From contig NZ_CP137920.1 in NCBI RefSeq assembly GCF_033708015.1, forward strand, positions 2,852,001 through 2,916,000: a stretch of 64,000 bases of DNA. The letters run 5' to 3'. Made by a program: the position numbers and the translations under genes. Below are positions 63,194-64,000 of the stretch, piece by piece. This DNA comes from Proteus vulgaris (GTDB lineage: Bacteria > Pseudomonadota > Gammaproteobacteria > Enterobacterales > Enterobacteriaceae). Below the pieces are notes generated by a model. It did not search any database. It had not been told where the DNA came from and saw only the letters and a program-made list of their open reading frames with translations. The first letter of the stretch is position 1. Each line of letters starts with the position of its first letter.

Positions 63194-64000
63194 TTATTTC
63201 AGATAACCATTTGGGTTCTGTAATTGCCAACGCCAAGCATCCGCAGCCATATCATCAATTGAACGGATCGCTTTCCAGTGTAAATCTTTCTCTGCTTTTG
63301 CAGGACTTGACCAACATTCAGCAATATCACCTGGGCGGCGAGCTTGTAATTGATAAGGGATTGGTTTACCACTCGCTTTACGAAATGCTTCAATCATTTC
63401 AATCACGCTAGTGCCGTTACCTGTTCCCAAATTATAAATATGTAAGCCCGCTTTTTTACCTAATGCATTTAATGCTGCAATATGACCATCAGCCAGATCC
63501 ATCACATGGATATAATCACGAACACCGGTTCCGTCTTTGGTTGGATAATCATCACCAAAAACAGCCACTTGTTCACGACGACCAATTGCTACTTGAGAAA
63601 TATAAGGAGTTAAATTATTGGGGATCCCTTTAGGATCTTCCCCCATCGTACCCGATGGATGCGCCCCCACTGGGTTAAAATAACGCAGCAAGCTAATCGA
63701 CCAACTTTCATCAGCAACAAATAGGTCAGATAAAATACGCTCAACCATATATTTACTGGTGCCGTAAGGGTTAGTTGTCCCTCCTACTGGTGAATCTTCA
63801 GTAATAGGAACCACTTGAGGATCACCATAAACAGTTGCAGATGAGCTAAAAATAATACTTTTTACGCCTGCATCACGCATACAACGCACTAGCACCAATG
63901 TGCCATTAACATTGTTGTCATAATATTCAATGGGCTTCTGAACAGATTCCCCAACCGCTTTCAATCCTGCAAAATGAATAACAGACTGAATAGAATGCTT
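63194..64000 (-). CDS. galE: UDP-glucose 4-epimerase, C-terminal 268 residues (partial)
   Basis: Short-chain-dehydrogenase-type epimerase of the Leloir pathway. The frame continues off the right edge; the first visible residues [19 protein letters not shown] match the region near residue 70 of E. coli GalE. The catalytic Tyr and Lys are in [11 protein letters not shown], and the substrate-binding stretch [12 protein letters not shown] follows. First gene of galETKM; its promoter lies outside the window. Confidence 0.97.
   Translation of the reverse strand, partial: KHSIQSVIHFAGLKAVGESVQKPIEYYDNNVNGTLVLVRCMRDAGVKSIIFSSSATVYGDPQVVPITEDSPVGGTTNPYGTSKYMVERILSDLFVADESWSISLLRYFNPVGAHPSGTMGEDPKGIPNNLTPYISQVAIGRREQVAVFGDDYPTKDGTGVRDYIHVMDLADGHIAALNALGKKAGLHIYNLGTGNGTSVIEMIEAFRKASGKPIPYQLQARRPGDIAECWSSPAKAEKDLHWKAIRSIDDMAADAWRWQLQNPNGYLK

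Noticed and set aside
1..64000. CRISPR array, tRNA genes or complete insertion sequences
   Set aside because: I saw no regularly spaced repeats, no cloverleaf apart from the tmRNA acceptor end, and no transposase with terminal repeats.

Overview
The window looks like a chromosome segment of an AT-rich gammaproteobacterium, most likely Proteus or a close Morganellaceae relative. The core gene order is enterobacterial: lepB-lepA-rseCBA-rpoE, trmN6/srmB, grcA, ung, grpE, nadK-recN-bamE, rnfH-ratA, smpB-ssrA. However, nadB, which sits between rpoE and trmN6 in E. coli, is absent, which fits the known nicotinate requirement of Proteus. Genus-level assignment is inference; no search was run.

Layout. 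1-15,616 is conserved housekeeping: translation (lepA), the sigma-E envelope stress operon, RNA and DNA maintenance (srmB, ung, recN), heat shock (grpE), NADP synthesis (nadK), outer-membrane assembly (bamE) and trans-translation (smpB, ssrA). Several textbook control sites are readable here: a sigma-E promoter before rpoE, two FNR boxes before grcA, a sigma-32 promoter before grpE and LexA boxes before recN.

15,617-30,045 is an integrative island in the 3' end of ssrA. It carries a P4-type integrase beside attL and an imperfect copy of the ssrA end at its right edge. Its replication/regulation set comprises a DUF927 ATPase, an HUH-type Rep, AlpA, XRE and an orphan FtsK-gamma winged helix. 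Its cargo includes an HNH nuclease next to a DNA methylase/specificity fusion, a RadC paired with a papain-like cysteine-peptidase candidate, a HEPN-motif zinc-ribbon protein, and unknown proteins.

30,046-34,530 is a decayed accessory zone. It holds truncated and frameshifted gene ends arranged back to back, a 58-bp perfect palindrome, and an intact alpha/beta-hydrolase fused to a YaaW-like domain. This fusion and the island cargo are the best candidates for an undescribed system.

34,533-42,115 holds a PhzF-like isomerase, a periplasmic histidine phosphatase, a chemoreceptor with a FliA promoter, and a small quinone/efflux cluster (mdaB, LysR regulator, ABM monooxygenase, ydhP) with shared operator-like DNA. 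A 1.75-kb A-rich gene-free stretch follows, then the L-lactate operon lldP-lldEFG (43,866-48,371).

48,495-56,334 has small envelope and transport genes, a 29-codon membrane-protein gene missed by length cut-offs, and a Fur-boxed catecholate siderophore receptor with a downstream esterase. 56,586-64,000 is a galactose module on the minus strand: galE (partial), galT, galK, galM, a GalR/GalS repressor and an SGLT-type sodium/sugar symporter, with three GalR-type operators.
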